The notes beneath the pieces are model-generated. The model was not told where the DNA came from and ran no database searches. It worked only from the letters and a program-made list of their open reading frames with translations. DNA of 64,000 nucleotides from positions 124,001 to 188,000 of the forward strand of contig CAWFQE010000006.1 in assembly GCA_963817885.1 (NCBI GenBank). The letters run 5' to 3'. Made by a program: the position numbers and the translations under genes. Shown piece by piece: positions 45,692 to 55,660 of this stretch (positions are counted from its first letter, which is position 1; the number at the start of each line of letters is the position of its first letter). Source of the stretch: CAVOHU01 sp963817885. Lineage in GTDB: Bacteria; Acidobacteriota; Vicinamibacteria; Vicinamibacterales; JAKQTR01.

Positions 45692-47365
45692 ATGCGTCGA
45701 TGGGGAGCCGGCGTCGTCGTGGCCGTATTGGCGGCGTTCCTGGGGGCGTGGCCAGGACTCGCGCGGGTGACAGCGCAGGGCCGCGCGGGGGTCGCGGATA
45801 TTCCGGCCGCCGTCGACAAGATCTTCGAGCGCTGGGATCGGCCGGGCTCCCCCGGATGCGCCGTCGGCGTCTCGGAGCGAGGTGAGGTCGTCTACACCCG
45901 CGGCTACGGCATGGCCAACCTCGAGTACGGCGTCCGTATCCGCCCCGACACCATCTTCGAATCCGGATCGGTTGCCAAGCAGTTCACCTCGGCGGCCATC
46001 ACGCTGCTCGAGCTGGATGGAAAGCTGTCGATCGAGGATCCCGTGCGGAAGTACGTGCCGGAGCTGCCCGATTTCGGCACGCCCATCCTGATCCGCCACC
46101 TGCTCAACCACACAAGCGGCCTTCGCAGCCAGTGGCCGATGCTCACGATCGCCGGCCGTCCGCCGGGGATGGCCGTTCACACGATCGACGAGATCCTCGA
46201 GCTGGTCAGCGGCTACAAGGAACTCAATTTCAAGCCGGGTGACGAGTACCTGTACAACAACACCGCGTTCACCCTGCTCAGCGTGGTCGTCCAGCGGGTG
46301 TCCGGCCAGACGTTCTCCGAGTTCTGCCGGGACCGCCTCTTCAAACCGCTTGGCATGAAGCACACGCAGTGGCGCGACGACTTCACCCGGATCGTCGAAC
46401 GCCGCGCCACCGCGTACCGGCTGCTGCGCTCCGGGGAGTTCAGAACCAACATGCCGTTCACCAACGTCATCGGAAACGGAGGCCTGCTCTCGACGGTCGG
46501 CGACTTCCTGATCTGGAACCAGAACCTCGACAACCCGCGCGTCGGAGGGCGCGCGATGGTCGATGCGATGCAGACACGCGGCCGGCTGAACGACGGGTTC
46601 GTCAACGAGTATGCGCGCGGCCTGATTGTCTCCGACTACCGCGGCGTGCGCGAAATCAGTCACGGGGGATCGACGGCCGGCTACCAGACCTTTCTGGCGC
46701 GCTGGCCGGACGAGCGCCTGTCGGTGGTCGTGCTGTGCAACACGACCGGCACCAATCCGGGCGGCTACGCTCACCAGGTTGCCGACCTCTTCCTGGCCGG
46801 CGTGCTGAAGGAGCGTCCAACGGCGAAGAAGGTCGATGTGCCCGCCGACTCGCTGCAAAGGTTGGCCGGGATCTATCGCGAGAAGCAGACCGATGCCGTG
46901 ACGCGCCTGACAGTCGACGAGAAGACGAAGACCGTGCAGATGGGCGGCGCCGCGCTCGTGGCGACCGGGCCCAATGTCCTGTCGACCTCGGACGCAGGCC
47001 GGACCTACACGTTCGAGACGGTCCCAGGCGGCACGACCACCATCACCGAAAACGACGGTCGGTCCAGGCCCAGGGTCTGGACGCTCGAGCCGGGGTTCGC
47101 GCCGACCTCGACCGAGCTCGCCGCGTATGCCGGCGACTATGTCTGCGAGGAACTGGGTGGCCTGGTCTACACGTTCTACGTGGATGGCGACGCGCTGAAG
47201 CTTCGGGCGAGGCCTGCGCAGCGGTTCACGCTGACTCCGGTGTTTCGCGACGGGTTCCTGGCCGACGGGAACACCGTGCGGTTCACGCGGGACGAGAAGG
47301 GCAAGGTGGAAGGCCTCCGGATCTATGCCGGGAGGGTCTGGCACCTGCGGTTCGCGAGGAGGTAG
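45692..47365 (+). CDS. Serine hydrolase of the class C beta-lactamase / S12 family
   Basis: The 557-residue protein has a signal peptide (MRRWGAGVVVAVLAAFLGAW) and a beta-lactamase-fold domain with all three motifs: SVAK (Ser93, Lys96), YNN (Tyr188, Asn190) and HGG (324-326). The region LIRHLLNHTSGLRS is typical of the family. Residues from about 410 form a second, beta-rich C-terminal domain seen in many such esterases. It is more likely a D-aminopeptidase or esterase than a resistance enzyme. Periplasmic. AGGAGAA precedes ATG 45692. It is convergent with the activase, one base apart. Confidence 0.88.
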   Translation: MRRWGAGVVVAVLAAFLGAWPGLARVTAQGRAGVADIPAAVDKIFERWDRPGSPGCAVGVSERGEVVYTRGYGMANLEYGVRIRPDTIFESGSVAKQFTSAAITLLELDGKLSIEDPVRKYVPELPDFGTPILIRHLLNHTSGLRSQWPMLTIAGRPPGMAVHTIDEILELVSGYKELNFKPGDEYLYNNTAFTLLSVVVQRVSGQTFSEFCRDRLFKPLGMKHTQWRDDFTRIVERRATAYRLLRSGEFRTNMPFTNVIGNGGLLSTVGDFLIWNQNLDNPRVGGRAMVDAMQTRGRLNDGFVNEYARGLIVSDYRGVREISHGGSTAGYQTFLARWPDERLSVVVLCNTTGTNPGGYAHQVADLFLAGVLKERPTAKKVDVPADSLQRLAGIYREKQTDAVTRLTVDEKTKTVQMGGAALVATGPNVLSTSDAGRTYTFETVPGGTTTITENDGRSRPRVWTLEPGFAPTSTELAAYAGDYVCEELGGLVYTFYVDGDALKLRARPAQRFTLTPVFRDGFLADGNTVRFTRDEKGKVEGLRIYAGRVWHLRFARR

Positions 47366-47366
47366 G

Positions 47367-50300
47367 TCAGGCGACGCGGCTGCGCCAGCGCGCGTGGACC
47401 TGCTCGACAAAGGTCTCCAGCCGGATTCGCTGGGCGGGCACTTCATCACCGCCGTAGGTCAACGTGATGATTGGGGCCGAATCGTAGTCGGCACGCACGG
47501 CCGGGACCAGCGCGGAGGTGGCCGTGCCGACCATGCAGTTGAGCGCGATGGCGTTGATGACGCCGGTGGCGCCCCGCTCGAGGAAGTCGGCCATCTTCGA
47601 CACGATCTGGATGACGAGACCGCTGGCGCGCGGACCCACGTAGTGGCGCGCGAGCCGGATGAGCTGGTCGGCCGGCGGTTCCACGACGAGCTCCGCCACG
47701 CCCGGCGGCAGGTGCCGCGCCAGCCGTCGTCCGACGCGGGCCGTCAGGGCGCCGCTCAGGTAGTCCATCGCGGCCGCGGTGACCAGGCCTTTCGCCGCGC
47801 GGCGGGTCATGTTCAGCGCGGAGCCGAGAATCGGTCGAGTTCGCGAAGTACGGGCTCGGCCAGACCTCGAGGCCCATCTGCTCGAGGCGGCGGAACAGGT
47901 CGGCATAGCCGAGCGGATTGAGGCGCGAGTAAGCGTCGCCGGTCACGCCAACCACCGGCAGGCTGCCCGGCGATCCGTTGCGGGGCAACGCCCAGAGCAG
48001 GCCGGCCTGCTCCTCCACGGTCCGGTCCTGAGGCTGCCGGGCCTCCGTGACCCGCGCGACCTCCAGCAGCGCGGACGCGAGCAGCGCGTCGAACTGTTCG
48101 CGATCCTCCTGATACGGCGCGATGCGGCTGCCGAGGATGATCAGGAGGTCGGTGGCCAGCAGCCCCTCGTAGAGGTGCGGAAGGCTGGAGAGGCCGACGA
48201 CCCGGGTCAGCTGCGGCGTCGTGGCCTCCCAGACCTCGAGCGATGCGTGCAGTTGCCGCTCGAGCGCAATCCGGTACCCGTCGCCGTACTGATTGAGCAG
48301 GCACGGCGATTCGCAGTTGGGGAACAGGAGCACGTCGTCCGGGCGAAGGTCGGTCGTGCGAACCAGTCGAGCCAGATCGCCGGCGATGACTGCGTAGGGA
48401 TGGCATTCCCGGCCCGATGCCACGTGCTCTCCCAGCTGGACCGAGTCCCTGTCGGGGGGCGGCAGCACGACAGCCTCGCAGCCCGCCCCACGCAGGACCG
48501 CGGCGTAGATGTGCGCGTGGTCTGAGAAGTGGGGCAGGTAGAACCGCCGGCCGGCTGGAAGCTGGCGCGGGCCGGGCGTGAGATGCGGCACGGGAACGGC
48601 AACCGGCCTCCCGCCTTCCCGGGTCACGTGCTCGTCGATCTCGTCGGCGAAGGCTTCGAGCCTGGTCACCAGGCCGGCTTCCCCGCGATGTTCGTCGAAC
48701 TCGAGCAGCAATCGCGGCCGGTCCGCCAGCAGCTCCTCGAGATGCTTCACGACGAAGCCGTCGAGGCCGCAGCCGAAGTTCGATATCAGCAGCGGGAACA
48801 ACCGCGGGTCGCTCCGAACCAGCTCGATGGCACGAAGCTGTTCGCGGTTGTAGTACCAGGGGACCGTGTTCCAGCGCGGGTCGAGATGGACCCCGTCCAG
48901 CGGGAGCACATCCCACGGGATGGCGGGCAGATTGAGCCGCTCGAGATGGTGTCCGAGCGCGAGGTTGAGGAACGGATCGTGCGTGTTGTAGGGCCGGCCC
49001 AGCACGACCACGGCGCGATCGAAATCGCCTGAGAGCGTCTGCTCGCCCAGGCGCTGCCGCTCGGCGTTGAACTTCGCCTGCATCGCCTGCGCCCTGAACA
49101 GGGCGCGCGCCACGGCGTCCATCGAACGGCCGAGCGCCTCGGCGAGCGCCAGCATCGGTTCGACGATCGACAGCAGCCCCCGCCCGAGCGAGAACTGGCA
49201 CGGGATGATTCGGTCGCCGAGTTCAGCCTTCAGCAGGTCGGGCAACTGCTGGCCGTAGATGCAGGTGTGTGTCTGCTCCACCTCCTCGCGCGGCGGGCAT
49301 TCGAGCAGGGCCGGCACGAACACCCGCTGCACCTCGCCCCTGTCGAGCAGGGCCCGCGCCTGGGCGGCCGCCGCCTTGATCGGCAGGCACACCTCGGCGG
49401 GCACGCCGCCGGCGTACTTCTGCAACAACTCGGACGTGGTCCGGCCGCTCACCACCGGTTCGTATCCCAGCTCGCGAAGGAAGGCGGTCCAGAACGGGAG
49501 GAAGTCGAGGTTGAGCGACGCCCTCAGCAGCCCGATACCCGGCGTGCCCGCTGCCCCGTGCGGGTCGGGCGCGACGTAGCGTTCCATCATCTGTTCGCGG
49601 CGGACGAACAGATCGTCGAACCGGCGCGTCACCAGTACCTGGTCCCGATCACGCTCCGAGTAGCGCTCGCAGATGTCGCTGAAGTGCAGAACACGGGCGC
49701 CGACCTGAACCCGGTTCACCTGGCAGCGGTTCTCGCACTGGTGACAGGGAAAGCTGCTGAGATCGGATCCGTCGCACGCCTCGAAGCCCAGGAAGCCGGA
49801 GCTGGCGAGCTCTGCCCGCGCCGCGAGCAGCGCGGCGCCGATGGCGCCCGAGATCCGATTGTACGGGTGCACGACGATCTCGCGCTGGAGGAGCTGCCGG
49901 AAGGCCTGCACCACGGCCGCATTCGAGGCGGTGCCGCCCTGAAAGATGATGTGGTTTCCGATGGTCCGGCCGGCTACGACCTTCTCGAGGTAGTTTCGCG
50001 AGACCGAATACGCCAGCCCCGCGCACAGGTCGGCGAGCGACACCCCCTGCTCCTGCGCGCGAACCAGCTCGGATTCCATGAAGACGGTGCAGCGCGCCCC
50101 AAGGTCGGACGGGGCGGCCGACTCGAGCGCCAGCGTGGCGAACTGGTCGATGATGTTGACGCCCAGGCGCTGCGCTTCTTCCTCCAGAAACGATCCCGTC
50201 CCTCCCGCGCAGATCTTGTTCATCTCGAAGTCGACAAGGCGTCGATCGCGAATCGAGATGTACTTCGAGTCCTGCCCGCCGATTTCGAAAATGGTGTCGG

Positions 50301-51651
50301 TGTCCGGCGCGTAGTGCAGGGCCGAGACCATCTGCGCGGTGATCTCGTTGTGAACCACGTCAGCCCCGACGAGCCTCGCCGCCAGGTGACGGCCGCTGCC
50401 CGTCGTGCCCACGCCGAGGATCTCGAGCCGGTCGCCGAATCGCCGGCCGATCCGCTCGAGCCCCTGCTGAAGCACCTCGACGGGCCGGCCCCGCGTGGGA
50501 AGGTATACGCCCTGGAGCAGCTCGAACTTCGGACCAAGCAGCACCAGGTTCGTGCTCACCGACCCGACGTCGATTCCCAGGAACGCCTGCAGACGCCCCG
50601 TGATCGGGTCAGGGTCTTCAGGCGCGCACACCGCCGGCCTGTCAGTCGGCCGCCCGAGCGGGGGGAGACTCGATCGGCGATCCCCGCGAGCCGCCGGTGA
50701 AACAGGATCCCCGGCCTGCGGCGCCAGGCTGGCTCCGCCCAAGGTCCGCGCTGCGTCATTCGATCCGTTCGCGGCGGCCTTGGCCACCAGCGCCAGCACG
50801 CGTGACAGGTCGGCGACGGGAGCAGTCACGGCCATCTGCGCTGCGCCAAGAGCCCCGAGGAAGACCGCGTCCTCCGCCGCGAAGAACTGCCCGTCGTCCA
50901 GCTTCAGCAGTGACCGAAACGCGCGGACCAGGCCCGGGTTGCACGCGCCCCCGCCAACCAGGACAACCACCGGAGTCACCGCCCGGCCGCTGACGACGGT
51001 CGTCAGGAAGGTGCGCGCGAGCGCCAGGCACAGGCCGTATGCGATCTCTTCGGGCGGCGTCCCTTTCTGCTGGAGGTGGATCATGTCGGACTTGGCGAAC
51101 ACGCTGCATCGGCCGGCAATCGAAGCCGCCCGGGGAGCGCCGGACGCGAGCCGCCCGAGCTGCTCGACGCTCATTCCCAGGCGTGACGCCTGCTGCTCGA
51201 GAAACGCGCCCGCGCCGGCGGCGCACAGCCCGTTGCTGGCGAAATCCAGGACCGTTCCGGCTCCTCTCGGGGCCGTTGCCAGGAGGATCCACTTCGACAG
51301 CTGACCGCCGAGGTCGATGGCCGTTCGGGCCTCGGGATACCGCTGCTGGACGCCACGCGATGTCGCAATGACTTCGTTCGTGGTGATGCAGGGGAACATC
51401 GGCGAGAGCGCATGCGCGCTGCCTGTCAGAGCGATGCGGAGAAGGTCGGGACCGCACGGGCTCCGTGGAATGCCGCCAAGCAGAGCCGCGAGGGCATCGA
51501 TCGGCCGGCCCAGGGTGGCCGCGGAGGCCTTGTGAAGGACCTCGCCGTCGGGCGAGCAGAGAACGATCTTGAGCGCGCTCCCGCCGCAATCGAGGCCGAC
51601 GAGCCTGGCCGGCCCGTCCGCGGTGCCGTCATGTTGATCGACGCGGACCAT
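47367..51651 (-). CDS. 2-hydroxyacyl-CoA dehydratase activase fusion protein (apparent +1 frameshift)
   Basis: About 1427 residues. Two BcrAD/BadFG ASKHA ATPase modules come first: LVGLDCGGSALKIVL with CAAGAGAFLEQQASRLG, then AFLGIDVGSVSTNLVLLG with ICAGGTGSFLEEEAQRLG; the Cys in each Gly-rich loop is the [4Fe-4S] ligand known for such activases. A DUF2229 region follows (IGLLRASLNLDFLPFWTAFL, CLPIKAAAAQA), then HgdB-like blocks (SNFGCGLDGFVVKHLEEL, FPNCESPCLLNQYGDGYR). The frame breaks at about 47829-47836 and resumes at ILGSALNMTRRAAKGLV to the stop 47367. The family uses ATP to inject an electron into a dehydratase. No dehydratase subunit is adjacent. ATG 51651 chosen at the first domain. 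Confidence 0.85.
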
Positions 51652-52090
51652 ACAGCAACACCCCTGCGTGGAGCTGTGCGCGCTTAGCGATGATGTCTGT
51701 TCGAGAACGTGCCGAGAGAGTGGTCCCGGAGTCGCCCGCGGGGAGGGGCACTCCACCTTTGTATACCCTCGGCCCGGGAATGTCACGTGAATGCGCGGGA
51801 CTGCGGCTCTGCTGAACCGGAGATGAATGTGCTCCGCATTCGGGATCGGACAGGCAACCGGCGCCCGCCCGAGCTTGCGCCCGGCATTGGGCCGGTGTAA
51901 CGTGATGGCGCTTCACCCAATAGCCGTTTCACGCTTCGGTTGTTGACTTCCCCGAAGCGGTCCGCTTCGTATCACAGGGGGAAGGCGAATCCAGCGGTCA
52001 GAACCGCCGCAGTCCTGCGCGCGCGCAGCCGCAGACGGATCCCGGGAGCTTTACCTCGCGGCGTCGTACATCTCCGATCGGAGGATCCTC
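51652..52090. promoter_or_regulatory. Divergent control region with a three-arm alternating inverted repeat
   Basis: In the 439 bases between activase and kinase, CGCTTCGG (51932-51939), CCGAAGCG (51952-51959) and CGCTTCG (51963-51969) make two mutually exclusive stems that share the middle arm. The motif TTGACT at 51943-51948 lies inside the first loop and TATCAC at 51970-51975 follows the third arm, so a weak promoter may be embedded. GGAGG near 52080 is the kinase ribosome site. The rest shows nothing specific. Confidence 0.5.
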
Positions 52091-54811
52091 TTGTCCGACC
52101 AGGTCCTTGGGCATTATCGGTTGGGATCTCAGCTCGGCGTCGGCGGAATGGGCGTCGTCTACGAGGCGACCGACACCCGGCTCGGGCGGACGGTGGCCAT
52201 CAAGCTCCTGCACGACAGCTTCGCCCAGGATCCCGAGCGGCTCGCGCGCTTCGATCGCGAAGCGAGGCTGCTTGCGTCGTTGAATCACCCGAACATCGCC
52301 GCAATCCACGGGCTGGAGGAAGCTCACGGCGTCAAGTTCCTCGTGCTCGAGCACGCTCCGGGCGAGACGCTGGCCGAACGTCTCGTCAAGGGACCGGTCC
52401 CGCTTGGAGAGGCACTCGAGCTCGGGCGCCAGATCGCCGAGGCTCTCGAGGCCGCGCACGAACAGGGGGTCATCCACCGCGACCTCAAGCCGGCGAACAT
52501 CAAGATCACGCCCGGCGGGAAGATCAAGGTGCTCGACTTCGGCCTGGCCAAGGCGTTCGAGGATGACCGGCCCCGCCGATCGGCGGCGGAATGCGCCACG
52601 ATCACCGCCGAGATGACAACTGCGGGAACGATCATGGGCACCCCGGCCTATATGAGCCCTGAACAGGCCTCGGGCAAGGCGGTCGACCGGCGCGCGGACA
52701 TCTGGGCGTTCGGCTGTGTCATGTTCGAGACGCTGACGGGAACGCGCCCGTTCCCCGGCGACACGACGACCGAGGTCCTGGTGGGGGTGCTCGACCGGCA
52801 GCCGGATTGGAGCGCCCTGCCTGCCGCCACGCCGGAGAACGTGAAGGTGCTGCTTCGTCGCTGCCTGGAGAAGGCTCCACAGAGCCGGCTGCATGACATC
52901 GGCGACGCCCGGATCGAGATCGAAGACACGCTCGCCGGACGCGTCGCGGTGCCCGCGTCGGTGACACGACCGCGCCGGGCCGGCTTGCCGCTTCTCGTTG
53001 GAGTCGCGGCCGGCGTCATGGTCGGGGCCGTTGCGCTTGGGCTCTGGACATGGCGTGGCGCGGCGCCGGTCCCGCCGCCGCGCGTGGTGCGCTTCAGCAT
53101 CGATCTGCCTTCCGGGCAGCGCATTCTCCCGTCGTGGGACACCCACTTCACCTTCTCGCGTGATTCGAAGACGCTGCTGTACCTCGCCAACGCGGCCAAC
53201 GGGACTGCGGGACTGCTGGAACGGCACCTGAGCGAGGTCGAAAGCCGGCTGCTTCCGGATGGCCAGGTCCTGAGGAACCCGATGTACTCTCCGGACGGCC
53301 GCTGGCTCGCGGCCGGCCTTCCCAACAAGTTCCAACTGGTCAAGATCCCGCTTGGCGGCGGCGCGCCGCTCCCAATCTCGCCGATCGAGATGCAGTTCAA
53401 CGGCGACTGGGGCGCCGACGGCTACATCTACTGGACCAATCAGCTGATCGGCGCCGTGATCCGGACACCCGAGAACGGCGGTCCCAGCGAACCGGTCACG
53501 ACGCTCGACGAGGCCAGGCAGGAGCGTACCCATCGCTACGTGAAGCTGCTTCCCGGAGGCAAGGCCCTGGTCTTCACCGTCGCATCGGGCGGCATCGAAT
53601 CCTATGACGACGCAAGGATCGACAGCTTCGATCTGGCGACCCGGAAACGCAAGACGATCGTGAATGGGGGCACCAGCCCGCACTACTCACCCTCGGGCCA
53701 CATCGTCTACGCGCGGGGCGGAAGCCTGTATGCGGTTCCGTTCGACGTCGCGACGCTCGAGGCGACCGGGATGCCCGTGAAGGTGCTCGATGGCGTGCTG
53801 ATGAGCATCAACATCGGCTCGGCGTATTTCGACATCTCTCCAGCGGGCGACCTCGCCTACGCGGCGGGACCCAGTGAGATCGGAGAACGGACGCTCCAAT
53901 GGGTCGACCGCCAGGGGAAGGCCTCTGCGCTGCCGCTGCCCGCGCGTTCGTATCTGAATCCCCGCCTCTCGCCGGACGGCCGGCAGCTGGCAGTCGAGGT
54001 GGAAGGCGTCAACCACGACTTCTTCGTCTACGACTTCGAGCGCGCCGTGTTGACAAACATGACCAACGACGGCATCAGCCACGCGCCGATCTGGACACCG
54101 GATGGGAAGGACCTCGCCTTTCGCTCATGGAAGGGCGGCAAGATGACACTGTGGCGGATGCCGGCAGACCGCAGCGCAAGCCCCGCGCGGCTGCTGACTT
54201 CACTCGAGGGATGGCAGCAGGCGGTGTCGTTCTCACCGGATGGCAAGAACCTGGTATTCGATCAGCTGGGTGCTGAGAGACGATCCGCCGTCTGGGTGCT
54301 TCCAATGGAAGGCGACCGCAAGCCGCGCGCGTTTGCGGAGACTCCGTTCCCGGAAGGCGGGGGAAAGTTCTCGCCTGACGGCAAGTGGGTCGTCTACTGC
54401 TCGATGGAATCGGGCAAAGCCGAAATCTACGCCCAACCCTGGCCGGGGCCCGGGTCGAAGATCCAGATCTCCTCCGACGGCGGCATGGACCCGGTGTGGC
54501 GTCGTGACGGCAAGGAGATCTTCTACCGGAACGGCAAGAAGATGATGGCCGTCGCGGTCGAGAACCTGCCGGTGTTCAAGCCGGGCAAACCGCAAGCGCT
54601 CTGGGAAGGCGACTACATGTTCGGGCCGAGCTCGGGCTGCGGCATCAAGGGAGCGACCACGACCAGTTACGACGTGTCGTCCGACGGCCAGCGGTTCCTG
54701 ATGATCAGAGAAACCGACCAGAACATGTATGCCACCAGGATCGTCGTGGTGCTGAACTGGATCGAGGAGTTGAAGCGGAAGATGGCCGATGCGGCCCGAA
54801 AGAGGGACTGA
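52091..54811 (+). CDS. Serine/threonine protein kinase with WD40/TolB-like propeller
   Basis: The 906-residue protein has a Hanks-type kinase domain (8-280): Gly loop LGVGGMGVVY (16-25), Lys38, catalytic HRDLKPANI (129-137), DFG (149-151) and GTPAYMSPEQASG. One membrane helix follows (about 295-320, LLVGVAAGVMVGAVALGLW). The extracytoplasmic part is a PD40/TolB-type propeller with repeats like FSPDGKNLVFDQLG, FSPDGKWVVYCSM and LSPDGRQLAVEVEG. It probably senses a periplasmic ligand and phosphorylates cytosolic targets. TTG 52091 is the only start with a ribosome site (GGAGG) before the kinase domain. Such kinases are abundant in Acidobacteriota. Confidence 0.92.
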   Translation: MSDQVLGHYRLGSQLGVGGMGVVYEATDTRLGRTVAIKLLHDSFAQDPERLARFDREARLLASLNHPNIAAIHGLEEAHGVKFLVLEHAPGETLAERLVKGPVPLGEALELGRQIAEALEAAHEQGVIHRDLKPANIKITPGGKIKVLDFGLAKAFEDDRPRRSAAECATITAEMTTAGTIMGTPAYMSPEQASGKAVDRRADIWAFGCVMFETLTGTRPFPGDTTTEVLVGVLDRQPDWSALPAATPENVKVLLRRCLEKAPQSRLHDIGDARIEIEDTLAGRVAVPASVTRPRRAGLPLLVGVAAGVMVGAVALGLWTWRGAAPVPPPRVVRFSIDLPSGQRILPSWDTHFTFSRDSKTLLYLANAANGTAGLLERHLSEVESRLLPDGQVLRNPMYSPDGRWLAAGLPNKFQLVKIPLGGGAPLPISPIEMQFNGDWGADGYIYWTNQLIGAVIRTPENGGPSEPVTTLDEARQERTHRYVKLLPGGKALVFTVASGGIESYDDARIDSFDLATRKRKTIVNGGTSPHYSPSGHIVYARGGSLYAVPFDVATLEATGMPVKVLDGVLMSINIGSAYFDISPAGDLAYAAGPSEIGERTLQWVDRQGKASALPLPARSYLNPRLSPDGRQLAVEVEGVNHDFFVYDFERAVLTNMTNDGISHAPIWTPDGKDLAFRSWKGGKMTLWRMPADRSASPARLLTSLEGWQQAVSFSPDGKNLVFDQLGAERRSAVWVLPMEGDRKPRAFAETPFPEGGGKFSPDGKWVVYCSMESGKAEIYAQPWPGPGSKIQISSDGGMDPVWRRDGKEIFYRNGKKMMAVAVENLPVFKPGKPQALWEGDYMFGPSSGCGIKGATTTSYDVSSDGQRFLMIRETDQNMYATRIVVVLNWIEELKRKMADAARKRD

Positions 54812-54827
54812 AGCCCCTCGACCTCCG

Positions 54828-55382
54828 CTACTTGCACTCCCACGAGAGGGAGCCGTTTTCCTTCTCTCCGCTCGAATTCTCCCAGCCGACGAACACGAGC
54901 TTTCCGGATCCGTTCGCGTAGACAGTGATGTGCGTGCCGCCGGACCGGGGCGTCTTGCTGAAGTTGTAGCGCTCGTTACTGCCGTCGAAGGTCACCGCGC
55001 CGCCGCTCGAGGCGGCGGGGGCGTAGTCCCCTGCGCCCGTGATTCGCACGTCCTCGATCGACAGGCCGACGTGGTGTCCCGGGTAGTCGCCCTCCACGCC
55101 GAAGTTCCGGTCGTCGGCGTTCTTCATGAAGTCCATGCAGTTCTTGTATTCGGCGCGCGACACGCCTCTCACAAACTCGCCGCCGGTCGCAAGCATCCCA
55201 TCGAACTTCGCCACGTAGTGGATCAGGAACGTCTCGGCGTTCTCCACGGGATGCGGGCTGAGCTTGGGCGGTAGCTGCGGCGGTGCCGTTGCGCCTTCCT
55301 TGCGCGCCGCAGGACCGCCACAGGCGAGTCCGCCGAGCACACACCAGCCGAGCGCGAGAACGCGAAGCGATGAAAGGCGCAT
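54828..55382 (-). CDS. Hypothetical lipoprotein
   Basis: The 184-residue protein begins MRLSSLRVLALGWCVLGGLACG, a lipobox with Cys21, so it is membrane-anchored after export. The mature part (residues 45-184) has a motif VGLSIEDVRITGAGDYAP and a beta-rich C-terminus. Two Cys in the mature region (KNCMDF, SWECK) could form a disulfide. I do not recognise the family. It is convergent with the kinase and follows the C69 peptidase at 278 bases, perhaps independently transcribed. Confidence 0.6.
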   Translation of the reverse strand: MRLSSLRVLALGWCVLGGLACGGPAARKEGATAPPQLPPKLSPHPVENAETFLIHYVAKFDGMLATGGEFVRGVSRAEYKNCMDFMKNADDRNFGVEGDYPGHHVGLSIEDVRITGAGDYAPAASSGGAVTFDGSNERYNFSKTPRSGGTHITVYANGSGKLVFVGWENSSGEKENGSLSWECK

Positions 55383-55660
55383 GGACCCTCTCTGCCGCAG
55401 GCGGCGTGAAGCTCCCAGCCTGACCGCCCATATCCGGAGCGGGCGGTCCCCGAACGGCCGTCATGCGCTGACGACGGCGTCGCGGCGAACGTTCGGCGAC
55501 GTAAGATACGGCGAACCACTGCAGCGTAACACGTGGACCTGCGCATGGCGATTCGCGGCTGCCGCGAACCCGAGCGGGCAGTGCGAGCCATGCCGGCAGA
55601 CCCTCCGATAGCGATCACGCCCGTCTGCAGGTCCGCGGGATTCCGATTCCGGGCTTCGCG

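Noticed and set aside
45692..47365. Antibiotic-resistance beta-lactamase
   Set aside because: The C-terminal extra domain and HGG in place of KTG point to the esterase/D-peptidase branch of the fold.
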